Positions 40,614-49,910 of a DNA stretch of 60,930 bases are shown one piece after another (the stretch's first letter is position 1; every line of letters starts with the position of its first letter). This stretch comes from an uncultured Bacteroidota bacterium. Its GTDB lineage: Bacteria > Bacteroidota > Bacteroidia > Chitinophagales > Chitinophagaceae. The stretch lies in NCBI GenBank assembly GCA_903927975.1, contig CAIYPC010000497.1:1-60930 (forward strand). Direction: 5' to 3'. Below the pieces are notes generated by a model. The model was not told the origin of the DNA. It saw only the letters and a list, made by a program, of their open reading frames with translations, and did not search any database. A program made the position numbers and the translations under genes.

Positions 40614-41915
40614 TCATTTGTTGTTCTTGTAAATTTTTGCAAACAACGTGGATCCCCAAAGCACAAGCAGAATTCCTCCGGCTGATGAAATGTAAAACAT
40701 CCAGGTAAAAAAATCCACCCATGAATATTTAATTGATATGAATTCCTTTACTAACAAAACAACCACAGTTCCTAAATATCCAAAAGCATCGGCAATGTAT
40801 ATCACAAAACCTACATTGCCCTGAACTTTATATGCAGCAAGCATTCGCTCAAAATAAAAACAATTGTAAGGAACGTAGCCAAGATAGAGACCAGAAGCCG
40901 CACACACAATCCAAATTACTGGAGAAATCATGTGCAGATGAAACAGGAAGGTTGCTAAAGCTGCGAGGATAAAACCAAATATGATAATGACATTGTTTAA
41001 CTGAAAAGCTTTGTAGTTATTCCTGATAAGAAAAAAACCTCCGATAACACCGAGCACCACGAGAGAAATGATAGTGCTGGTCTGTGCGAAGATTCCTGCG
41101 TTGTTCTGATATCCTGTTTCGATCCATAATTCATTCGCAAAATCTTCGCTAAAATCGCGCAGAATAGTCAGCATGACATAAGCGATGATCACCGGTGCTA
41201 ATGCAAAACCAAATCGCACTATGAATGCTTTTCTTTCTGATTTATCCATGGGTTTGCGAACAGTTCTCGCCGCTTCATCTTCTTTGGTCGGCGGCGGCGT
41301 TTGGTTCAGCAGCCACGTGCTTATCAAAAGCGGAATGATGAATAACGTGCCTGCTGCAAATGGCATCCACCATTCGCTGATGCTCAAATTGAGCATAATC
41401 CATTTGCCCGCTGTTTTTGCAAGTCCTGAAGCAAAAATGAAACTGGTTGCCAGCACAGCGCCCATTAATTCCGTGACTCTTCTGCCTTCCAAAAAACCAA
41501 ACACCAATCCCCACACCATCGCCAATGGAAAACCGTTTATAAACAAAAAAATAAAATTGTATGGAGCGGGAACAATGGCAAACAAAAGCAAAGCCAACCA
41601 CGCAGTGAAAATAAGCTTGATGATCATTCCAGCTCTTCTTGATGGCTGCAATGAACCAATAAAACGGATACCATAAAACTTGCCAAGCATATATCCAATA
41701 ACCTGAGAAATGACAAGCACCACTTTATAAGAAACGCCAAATAACGTTTGTCCGCTAAAAGAAGCAGATGTAAATGGTTTGCGGAAACCATACATGCAGG
41801 TATATACAATGAAAGAAGACAATGAAACATATAATACAAATACCCAAGCTGGAGAATGTTGCAATCTCGTTTTCAATGTGCTGTCTTCTTTTTCAGGCAA
41901 TGTTACTGATTGCAT
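40614..41915 (-). CDS. MFS-type transporter of the DUF5690 type
   Basis: 12-TM-like; PAWVFVLYVSLSSFIVYTCMYGFRKPFTSASF start; sits inside the phosphonate cluster. Confidence 0.75.
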   Translation of the reverse strand: MQSVTLPEKEDSTLKTRLQHSPAWVFVLYVSLSSFIVYTCMYGFRKPFTSASFSGQTLFGVSYKVVLVISQVIGYMLGKFYGIRFIGSLQPSRRAGMIIKLIFTAWLALLLFAIVPAPYNFIFLFINGFPLAMVWGLVFGFLEGRRVTELMGAVLATSFIFASGLAKTAGKWIMLNLSISEWWMPFAAGTLFIIPLLISTWLLNQTPPPTKEDEAARTVRKPMDKSERKAFIVRFGFALAPVIIAYVMLTILRDFSEDFANELWIETGYQNNAGIFAQTSTIISLVVLGVIGGFFLIRNNYKAFQLNNVIIIFGFILAALATFLFHLHMISPVIWIVCAASGLYLGYVPYNCFYFERMLAAYKVQGNVGFVIYIADAFGYLGTVVVLLVKEFISIKYSWVDFFTWMFYISSAGGILLVLWGSTLFAKIYKNNK

Positions 41916-41945
41916 GTGTATAATTATAATATCCTAAAATAAATT

Positions 41946-42524
41946 TCAATTTTTCTGCGCCTCCAAATGGCGAAAGATCATATCTCTATAGTGAACCAAC
42001 GCAGGCAAAGGCTTATGCTCAATTTTTGCCTGTTCATCCCACTTGCGCATTTTTATTATTAAATCGAACAATGGATAATGTTCAAATGCATTTGCCTCAT
42101 CTTCCTCCATTCTACCACCTTGATACTCTAATGTTTTTTTACTTGCATCAGATAATTGATCATAATATTCAGGGTTCTTAAAAGTAAGATATCTTTTTGC
42201 TTCCACGTGCGATTGAACAAGCCGAACCACTTTTTTTGAGAACCCCTTTTCTTTCAAATATTCTGCACCAATTTCTTCATGATCCTTAATCCCGAAACCA
42301 TCCATTTCATTGTCTCCGCGCCCAGCCTCGCAAAGGTGTCCAATATCATGCATAAATGCAGCCAAAACTATTTCTTCGTCGTATCCTTGTTCTTCGGCTA
42401 ACTGCGCTGCCTGAACCATGTGCTCAAGCTGTGTAATTTTTTCACCTGCATATTCTTCGCCTCCATGATGTTCATAAAAACTCATAATTTCTTCCGTAAC
42501 CTGCTTTGCTTTTTCTTTCTCCAT
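41946..42524 (-). CDS. PhnZ-like HD-domain phosphonate-degradation-associated protein
   Basis: YAGEKITQLEHMVQAAQLAEEQGYDEEIVLAAFMHDIGHLCE; EYQGGRMEEDEANAFEHYPLFDLIIKMRKWDEQAK. Confidence 0.85.
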   Translation of the reverse strand: MEKEKAKQVTEEIMSFYEHHGGEEYAGEKITQLEHMVQAAQLAEEQGYDEEIVLAAFMHDIGHLCEAGRGDNEMDGFGIKDHEEIGAEYLKEKGFSKKVVRLVQSHVEAKRYLTFKNPEYYDQLSDASKKTLEYQGGRMEEDEANAFEHYPLFDLIIKMRKWDEQAKIEHKPLPALVHYRDMIFRHLEAQKN

Positions 42525-42532
42525 AAAATTTA

Positions 42533-43603
42533 TTATTCAATAATTGTTGCTATTTTTTCTGCGCTTCCATGATCTGGCACAAACTTAAAGCCAAGTAATG
42601 CCGCGATGGTTGGTGCAATCTGTTTTTGGTAAAGCGTCATCGGCGTTTTCACTTCTCCTAAAGGTTTTGTATCTGGACCAATCACTGCAATCCAAATATG
42701 ACCTGCATCTTCAACACCCTGACCATGATCTCTCCACTGATCTTTTATTTTATCTCCACGACCATGATCGCTTGTTATGATCAATGTTGTTTTGTCTTTG
42801 TATTCGGGCATTGATTGAACGGTTTTCCAGATGTCGCCAATCATCGCATCTTCTGCATGGGCGGCGCCAAGATAATAATCATATTTCCCAAGGTGGGAAT
42901 ATTCATCTGTTTCATCGAAAGAAATATACAGCACTTTGGGTTTATGTTCTTTCAAATATTCCCGACCTGCAATATAAGTAACAACATCCAGCCGTTCGCC
43001 GTTAGGCTTCATAGAAAGTTTTTGAATATCATCGATCAGTTTTGCAGATCCGCCAAAGTCGATGGAATCCTGATTTGCATTGACAGGGATGCCGCTTCGC
43101 CATTTATTAAGAAAAAAAGGTGCTACGTCCCATGTGTTGAACGAAGCTACTTTTCCTTCGTAGCCTTTTTGCTTGTTGATGAACTCAAGCACATTGGTAT
43201 TTTTATTAGGGATTTTATCGTTTGAATTAACGGCCGAATCAGGGTAGCCTGTGAATATTTCATTATACCCAGGATAAGAAAATTTATATCGGTTTGCATT
43301 GTCAACATTGCTACCGATATTCCGGTCACCATATAATTGACCTTCTGTAATAACGGTTGTCCAGAAAAAAGGGAACAATTTTTTTCTTCTTTCATTTGCA
43401 TCGTTGCTCCAAAATGATTTTTGCAACGCATTCCTTTCATGAGTGTATTTTGGATTATTAAGAATGACAGAATCAACACCACCAAATACCTCCTGCCAAC
43501 GCATGCCATCGAGTGTGATGACGATTATGTTTTCTGTTTTGTGAGATTGGGAAAATGTAAATGTGCTTTGCAAAATGAAAATTGCGAATAGAATTTTTTT
43601 CAT
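42533..43603 (-). CDS. secreted alkaline-phosphatase-superfamily phosphatase/phosphodiesterase
   Basis: ENIIVITLDGMRWQEVFGGVD; SYPGYNEIFTGYP; TLIITSDHGRGD; signal peptide if started at ATG 43603 (ORF track begins at 43651). Confidence 0.85.
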   Translation of the reverse strand: MKKILFAIFILQSTFTFSQSHKTENIIVITLDGMRWQEVFGGVDSVILNNPKYTHERNALQKSFWSNDANERRKKLFPFFWTTVITEGQLYGDRNIGSNVDNANRYKFSYPGYNEIFTGYPDSAVNSNDKIPNKNTNVLEFINKQKGYEGKVASFNTWDVAPFFLNKWRSGIPVNANQDSIDFGGSAKLIDDIQKLSMKPNGERLDVVTYIAGREYLKEHKPKVLYISFDETDEYSHLGKYDYYLGAAHAEDAMIGDIWKTVQSMPEYKDKTTLIITSDHGRGDKIKDQWRDHGQGVEDAGHIWIAVIGPDTKPLGEVKTPMTLYQKQIAPTIAALLGFKFVPDHGSAEKIATIIE

Positions 43604-43632
43604 TTTATAAATGTAGTGGCTAATGATAAAAC

Positions 43633-43662
43633 AACAGCGAAACTTTTTCAAGTTTCGCCGTT
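43633..43662 (-). terminator. hairpin between susD-like gene and phosphatase gene
   Basis: aacagcgaaact-ttttca-agtttcgccgtt; on the minus strand followed by gttttat. Confidence 0.6.
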
Positions 43663-43689
43663 GCTAAATTATCAATGGTTATGGTAAAA

Positions 43690-45309
43690 TTATTTCAACA
43701 ACCACATAGTCTGGTTAAGATCATCTGCTGAAAACTGCTGAGCAGACAAAGCTGCAGCATAGTTAGTGGGATTTTGCTTTTGTTCTGACACAGGATATGC
43801 CCATCTTTTAGCAACAACACCATTGTTACCTACACCATTGCCACCCTCAAAAACCGGCACACCTGTTCTGCGATAGTTATAATAGCCTTCGTAACCTGAA
43901 GTTTCAAATAAAGCTATATATTTCTGCAGCACTATCTGATTGAGAGCAGTTGCCTGAGTAGCAGAAAGCTGTACCGTTGGCTGCGCATAATACGTTGTGA
44001 AATCGAACGTAAATGGATAAGGCTGAACCTGAGTAATTGCATTAGCTGTTGGAGGCAAAAAATATGCTGTAAAGGCAGTTTGTGTCACATCGATGCCATA
44101 GAATGCCATTGAGGTAGTGATACCTAGTTTGTACCAAGTCTCTGCATTACCTGTAACCCATCCACGCTCTATTGCTTCAGCAATATTGAAAGTCAGCTCT
44201 TTGAAACCTACCAAAACATCCGGGTCGCCGGTAAAATTTGAATAATATCTTTTTCTGCCAATAAAAGAATATTGGTTGGCACTCGCGTTTGCATACATGG
44301 TTCCAAGGTCAAGACCAGAGCTGGCTCCTACAAAGTATTTATATTGAGCTGGGTTGGGATCAGCTGCAACAAGCGCCCACGCAGGATCGCAGGTATAAAA
44401 AACGCGTGGATCGTTTATGGTCGTTAAAGCATTCACATACGTATATGCCATATTAAAACGGGCTGCAATAGAACCAAAGTTACTTGGGTTGAACGGATAG
44501 GTTGTGTAAGTAGCCGTACCTCCTGGGTTATAAACAAGTTGGAAATCATCAGCCTGACTTCCAAAAATTGGATATTTTGTTGGGTTACTGATGATGTTAG
44601 CAAACTGAGCGGGCACATTTAATGTTGCGTCTGATGCTTTGTTGCTCAAGCTAATCAGTACCCTTAACTTAAAAGAATTCACAAGCTTTTGCCAGCCTGA
44701 CAAATTTCCATGATAGTATAGGTCCTGTGTGGCTGACAACGAATTGTCATTGCTTGCGATCAATGATGCAAAGTCGCTATTTGCTGAATCCAATATATTC
44801 AGCACATAAAGGAATACCTGTTCCTGTGGCGTGTAAGTTGGGTTTGAATTTGCGGCTCCTCCCAACGCGTCTGCCTGAGGCACGTCACCAAACATAGAAG
44901 TAAGATTATAATAATAATAGGCTCTAACGAACTTTCCAACTGCCTCGTAAGGGTTGACTGTAGCCGCACCTCTTTTTGTTGCTTCATTTTCCATTTGCAC
45001 AACGTTCTTTAATACCAGATACGGATCAAATGACCCATTGGTCCAGGAATAAATATTATTGCCATAATAGTTGTAATTCTGGCAATGGTATTGGTTCCAA
45101 TCGTGAACATTGCTCCATGAATTGATGCCACCTAAACTGCCTTGGTTGCCGGTGCCAGCAACATCATTTAGCACAGTCCCCAATATCAAACTCGGAGGAA
45201 CACTTGTTGGGTTATTAGGATCTGTCTGCTTCTCCTGGATTTGTTTTTTACAGGAAACCACCAGCAAAGCTCCCATAATTATCAAGAATATATTCTTTAT
45301 CTGTTTCAT
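43690..45309 (-). CDS. SusD/RagB-type outer-membrane lipoprotein
   Basis: Lipobox VVSCKKQ; SusD-like C-terminus (YEGYYNYRRTGVPVF; ARWAYP-type KRWAYPVSEQKQNP). Confidence 0.9.
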   Translation of the reverse strand: MKQIKNIFLIIMGALLVVSCKKQIQEKQTDPNNPTSVPPSLILGTVLNDVAGTGNQGSLGGINSWSNVHDWNQYHCQNYNYYGNNIYSWTNGSFDPYLVLKNVVQMENEATKRGAATVNPYEAVGKFVRAYYYYNLTSMFGDVPQADALGGAANSNPTYTPQEQVFLYVLNILDSANSDFASLIASNDNSLSATQDLYYHGNLSGWQKLVNSFKLRVLISLSNKASDATLNVPAQFANIISNPTKYPIFGSQADDFQLVYNPGGTATYTTYPFNPSNFGSIAARFNMAYTYVNALTTINDPRVFYTCDPAWALVAADPNPAQYKYFVGASSGLDLGTMYANASANQYSFIGRKRYYSNFTGDPDVLVGFKELTFNIAEAIERGWVTGNAETWYKLGITTSMAFYGIDVTQTAFTAYFLPPTANAITQVQPYPFTFDFTTYYAQPTVQLSATQATALNQIVLQKYIALFETSGYEGYYNYRRTGVPVFEGGNGVGNNGVVAKRWAYPVSEQKQNPTNYAAALSAQQFSADDLNQTMWLLK

Positions 45310-45327
45310 ATTTTTTTGATTTATGGG

Positions 45328-48300
45328 TTAAAAGGTTAAATTGAAATTAAAGCCATAACTACGTGTTGTAGGCGTCTGCAGCGATACACTGTTACCGCTT
45401 ACATTTCCAACAATCTGAGAATACTGGTCTACGTCGAGATCCTTATATTTACTTGGGAAGAAATAAAGCAGATTCCTGCCGACCAGAGAAACACTTGCAC
45501 CCTGAACAAAGGATTTTTTTCCAAACAAATTTGACGGCAATTTATACGTAAGGGTCACTTCTCTCAATTTAGCATAAGTCTTTTTGATAGTAATCAAATC
45601 ATTATTGGAAGCGTCATTGTAAACAAATGGCTGAACCAAGCTTTTTGTAGTGTTGTTGGTCTCAGTCAAATTCTTATAATTTGTGATCACGCCGCTAATT
45701 GGATCAAGCTGAATAGGAGCTCCGGTTAAGTTCACACCTTCCCCTGTGTATGCTGCAATATTTGCTTCATCCGATGGCCTTGCTGCTCCAAGAGCACCTG
45801 TGGCCGCTTCAATATGACGTCCCCCCTGCAAAGTTTTTTCCCTTACGTAATCAGGGATTACTCCGCCTACCATACCGTCAAACTGGAAGCGTAGTGATAA
45901 TGCTTTATAGCTCACTACATTCACAACGCCCCATTGCCAGCTTGGATCGGCATGACCAAATATCCTGTTTGCAGAAGTTCCGCCTTCTTCCTGAATGCGC
46001 ATGTGCAGACCCGAAACTGGATCTATCACCATCTTTCCAGTCGGAGTCCTGATAAATCCATCACCATATTCTAAATCTATTCTTTTGCCGTTGAATTCAT
46101 AGTTGTCCGGGTTAGCATAGTTCACCCATTTTCTGATATAAGTAGAGAAATTGACATTTATATTCCAGCTAAATCCTTTAGGATTTGATATTGGATGAGC
46201 CGAAACCACAGCTTCCCATCCGTCGTTGGTGTACACATTGCCATTCGTCACAAAAGAAGAATAGCCCGAACCAGAAGAAATGTTTTTAGCTACAATGCCT
46301 GTGTTTTTGTAATGATAGTGCGTCAGATCAAGCCCTATCTTATTATCCATGAATCGGATATCGGCCCCAAACTCAGTTGCTTCTCTTTTTGAAGTATAAA
46401 TAGTCGGGCTAAAAGTCTGGTCAGTATATTGGGCACTGCTCTGACTTGAATACGTCGGTGCTAAGGTATATGTCTGAGCGAATGGGTATATATTTGACGC
46501 TTTCCCTCCTCCAGGACCACCATAAGGCGAGACCCAGGCAAAACCATAATTGTTAGCGGCTGGTACATTGCCTAAGTTAGGTGCAAAAAGCGGGGCAGTA
46601 CCACCATCTTTACTAGTTGCGTAAGAACCCTTCACTTTTAAGAATGATATGACTTTTGGAAGGTTCACATAGTCAGACACAACGCTTGCCAGATTGAACG
46701 ATGGATAGTAATAGCTATTGGTGTTGGTAGGCAGGGCAGATGATTTATCCACGCGGCCTGTGATATTTGCAGTCAAATAAGATTTAAATCCGAGATCCAC
46801 AGAATAATAGGCGCTCAATACTAGCATGCTTGATCTAAAGCCAGTAGCTTGCACGGGATTCTGGGAGTTAGAAAAAGCATAAATGCCTGGCACATTCAAA
46901 TAATTTGTAGAAGTATAATCAGAAGCAAAATTAAAACTCCTAATAGCTCCGCCACCCAGCGCCGAAACATCAAGGAAGCCGAACAAATTGCTTTTATGAT
47001 ACCTTACCTGAAGATCTTCATTTGATTCAAATTGATTCCTTCTATCTTCTCTGTAATCGCCCTGATGAAGAGGTCTTCCATAAACAGTTGCTGAATAAGG
47101 CAATTTTTCTGAGTTGAACATGTCATAAGTACTAATGCTTGGCCTAAACTGAACATCAAGATTCTGGTTTATCTTGTAATTCAATGATAGATAGCCATAT
47201 TCGTTGTTCTGATAATGACCTCTTAACCATTCCTTTGACATGAACCAAGGGTTATTATATCTGTAGTACTCTTCATAATTTTGTTGAAGCCCTACTTTGC
47301 CTGGCTGCCAGTAATTTTTAATATTGGGATCATTAACGCTCCAATCTGCACCGCCCCATATGATCATATTGTAGATGATGCTATTAGGGCCATATTGAAC
47401 GTCCGGTACATTGGGGGTAGATTGACGACTGTAGTTGAAATAAGCAGTTATGCTCAATTTGTCGTTGAATCTCTGAACGATACTAGCAGTAAAATTTCCA
47501 TTGTTTAATTGGGTGTTTGGCACTATTCCCCTTTGGTATGTATTGCCCAATGAAAGCCTGATATCAGTTTTATCAGTTGATGAGCTTACTGAAATGCTGT
47601 TTGATGAAAGTAGGCCTGCCTGTATAAATTTTCTAAGATTGTCTTTACCTCTTGCGACCCAAGGCGTTGGGGAAACATGGCCGCTATAGGTGCTGCCATC
47701 TGCATAAGTGGTAGTATAAGATTGCGTAGGGTCATAAGCTCCATCATATTGAGGCAGCATTTGGCCTCTGAACTGAGGGCCCCAAACATCATAGTCATAG
47801 TCATTAACTCCAACTCCTACCGCTCCGTTTCCAAAATATGATGAACCGCTTGAGCCGCCGCCGCCAAACGCATATTTTCCGTTATCTCCAGGGCCATATG
47901 AATCGTTATACTTAGGCAGTGCAATAAACCCTTTGTTCATTTGGGTGCTTGAGTTCAGGCCTATTACAAGACCTCTTTTATCTTTGGTTCCTTTTTTTGT
48001 GTTGATGATGATAGCACCGTTCTTTCCCTGAAAACCATACAATGCAGCAGCATTAGGCCCTTTCAGTATTGTAAATGTCTCTATGTCATCTGGGTTGATA
48101 TTATATGTATCGGAACTGATAGCAACGCCATCCACCACAAACATTGGGCGATCGGTTGCTCCATTTTCACCGCGCATGATAACGTCCGGCGCATGACCCA
48201 GTTCTGAATTGATGTTTATTGAAAGCCCAGCGGCATTTCCTTTTAGCGAGTTGATAGGATCTGGCTCACGTGCTTGTGTGAGAGAAGAAGCATCAATAGT

Positions 48301-48684
48301 CTGAATCGCATAAGCCAAGCGCTTTGATTCTTTTTTGATACCCGTTGCTGTTACAACAACTTCATTCAGGTTCCTGGAATCAGTTCCTACAGATATCGAG
48401 ATATTGTTCTCGGCTCCAACAGTCACTTCTTCCTTTTTAACGCCTATGCCAGTTATTATCAGCACATCGCCTTCCTTTACTTTAATTGTGAAGCGTCCAT
48501 CGATGCCTGTTGAAGTACCAATCTTACTTCCTTTCACAATAATGGTTGCACCAGCAATTGGTGACTGATCAACTTTTGAAAGCACTATCCCAGACACTGT
48601 TTTTTGGGCATAGCAAACGTTTGCAGCAATTAGCAAAAGCACGGAAAGCAATGCTAATCGCACCCGTTGTACGATTTTTGACAT
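45328..48684 (-). CDS. SusC/RagA TonB-dependent outer-membrane transporter
   Basis: Carboxypeptidase-like repeat (VSGIVLSKVDQSPIAGATIIVKGSKIGTSTGIDGRF), plug NEVVVTATGIKKE, RGENGATDRPMFVVDGV. Confidence 0.95.
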   Translation of the reverse strand: MSKIVQRVRLALLSVLLLIAANVCYAQKTVSGIVLSKVDQSPIAGATIIVKGSKIGTSTGIDGRFTIKVKEGDVLIITGIGVKKEEVTVGAENNISISVGTDSRNLNEVVVTATGIKKESKRLAYAIQTIDASSLTQAREPDPINSLKGNAAGLSININSELGHAPDVIMRGENGATDRPMFVVDGVAISSDTYNINPDDIETFTILKGPNAAALYGFQGKNGAIIINTKKGTKDKRGLVIGLNSSTQMNKGFIALPKYNDSYGPGDNGKYAFGGGGSSGSSYFGNGAVGVGVNDYDYDVWGPQFRGQMLPQYDGAYDPTQSYTTTYADGSTYSGHVSPTPWVARGKDNLRKFIQAGLLSSNSISVSSSTDKTDIRLSLGNTYQRGIVPNTQLNNGNFTASIVQRFNDKLSITAYFNYSRQSTPNVPDVQYGPNSIIYNMIIWGGADWSVNDPNIKNYWQPGKVGLQQNYEEYYRYNNPWFMSKEWLRGHYQNNEYGYLSLNYKINQNLDVQFRPSISTYDMFNSEKLPYSATVYGRPLHQGDYREDRRNQFESNEDLQVRYHKSNLFGFLDVSALGGGAIRSFNFASDYTSTNYLNVPGIYAFSNSQNPVQATGFRSSMLVLSAYYSVDLGFKSYLTANITGRVDKSSALPTNTNSYYYPSFNLASVVSDYVNLPKVISFLKVKGSYATSKDGGTAPLFAPNLGNVPAANNYGFAWVSPYGGPGGGKASNIYPFAQTYTLAPTYSSQSSAQYTDQTFSPTIYTSKREATEFGADIRFMDNKIGLDLTHYHYKNTGIVAKNISSGSGYSSFVTNGNVYTNDGWEAVVSAHPISNPKGFSWNINVNFSTYIRKWVNYANPDNYEFNGKRIDLEYGDGFIRTPTGKMVIDPVSGLHMRIQEEGGTSANRIFGHADPSWQWGVVNVVSYKALSLRFQFDGMVGGVIPDYVREKTLQGGRHIEAATGALGAARPSDEANIAAYTGEGVNLTGAPIQLDPISGVITNYKNLTETNNTTKSLVQPFVYNDASNNDLITIKKTYAKLREVTLTYKLPSNLFGKKSFVQGASVSLVGRNLLYFFPSKYKDLDVDQYSQIVGNVSGNSVSLQTPTTRSYGFNFNLTF

Positions 48685-48855
48685 AAGCGATAGTTTTTGG
48701 TTTTATTAAATTATAAGTGAAAAGTAAATCATTTTTTAATACAAAACTTACATAGTATCAAAAAAAGATTTCATAGTAGGTAATGACAAACATTTATTCG
48801 ACTTCATACCGGCCACTACATCTATTATGAATCTTCAGCGAAAGTATTAGCCTCA

Positions 48856-48894
48856 TGTAAACTTAAGCTTACGCCAATATGAACAAAATGTTAA
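48856..48894 (-). promoter_or_regulatory. 11-nt-period direct repeats upstream of susC (Pho-box-like)
   Basis: TGTAAA(48856) GCTTAC(48867) TATGAA(48878) TGTTAA(48889); on minus: TTAACA-N5-TTCATA-N5-GTAAGC. Confidence 0.4.
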
Positions 48895-48965
48895 GTCAAT
48901 ACCACTATTAAATTGCCATTTCCCTTCTCTTGATAACCATCACTTTATTGTTACCTCACAATTTC

Positions 48966-48993
48966 TTAACCTCTGCTTAAACATCAGGTAACA
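48966..48993 (+). promoter_or_regulatory. 11-nt-period direct repeats upstream of metallophosphoesterase (Pho-box-like)
   Basis: TTAACC-tctgc-TTAAAC-atcag-GTAACA. Confidence 0.5.
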
Positions 48994-49024
48994 TAGTATT
49001 TCGACCTTTGAAAAACTTCGCGTA

Positions 49025-49861
49025 ATGGAAAAACGCTCTCTTGATGTGGTTGTGCTTTCTGATATTCATCTTGGCTCGTATGGCTGCCGCGCAAAAGAAT
49101 TAGTGAACTATCTGAAAAGCATTTCCCCTAACATTCTCATATTGAATGGTGACGTTATTGATGGCTGGCAATTCAGCAAACATTTCTTCCCAACTTCTCA
49201 CATGCAGGTTATCAAGGAAGTGATGCAACTAATCACTAAAGGCACACGCGTATTTTATATCACGGGCAATCATGACGAAATGATGCGCCGCTACAGCGAT
49301 ATACAGATTGGAAATTTCACGCTCACCGATAAACTTGTTCTGGAGATCGACAACAAAATGACATGGATTTTTCATGGAGATGTTTTCGACAACAGCACCA
49401 AAAGCAGTGCAAAATTTTTGGCGAAACTCGGGAGTAAGGGATATAACATTCTCATACGCTTTAACCGCTTCATCAATTTTATTTTAAAACTGTTCGGGCA
49501 GGAAAGAGTTTCCATTTCCAAAAGAGTGATGGCTGGAGTGAACAAAGCAGTGAGCAAAATAAATGATTTTGAAATGATAGCCGCGGAGCTTGCCATTGAA
49601 AAGAAATACGACTACGTTATATGCGGTCACATTCACAAACCACAGAAAAAAATTGTAGAAAATAAAAATGGGAAAGTGACCTATCTCAACTCTGGCGATT
49701 GGGTGGAGCATTGCACAGCTTTGGAATATCAACAGAATGAATGGACCATTTTCGAATACGATGAAAAGAAATTTCCTGCACATGCTAACGTAGATGCACA
49801 ACCGGAATTGACAGTAGTGACAGATGAAATCAATTTTTTTATAAACTCATTAGCTATATAA
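49025..49861 (+). CDS. calcineurin-like metallophosphoesterase, LpxH2/PlcP-like
   Basis: LSDIHLGS, NGDVIDGW, YITGNHDEMM, FHGDVFD, YVICGHIHKP metal motifs. Confidence 0.88.
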   Translation: MEKRSLDVVVLSDIHLGSYGCRAKELVNYLKSISPNILILNGDVIDGWQFSKHFFPTSHMQVIKEVMQLITKGTRVFYITGNHDEMMRRYSDIQIGNFTLTDKLVLEIDNKMTWIFHGDVFDNSTKSSAKFLAKLGSKGYNILIRFNRFINFILKLFGQERVSISKRVMAGVNKAVSKINDFEMIAAELAIEKKYDYVICGHIHKPQKKIVENKNGKVTYLNSGDWVEHCTALEYQQNEWTIFEYDEKKFPAHANVDAQPELTVVTDEINFFINSLAI

Positions 49862-49866
49862 AACAA

Positions 49867-49895
49867 ACCTAACCGGTTTTAAAAACCGGTTAGGT
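49867..49895. repeat. perfect 14-bp palindrome ACCTAACCGGTTTT-a-AAAACCGGTTAGGT
   Basis: Read directly between metallophosphoesterase and glycosyltransferase. Confidence 0.9.
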
Positions 49896-49910
49896 AAAAA
49901 ATAAACAATC

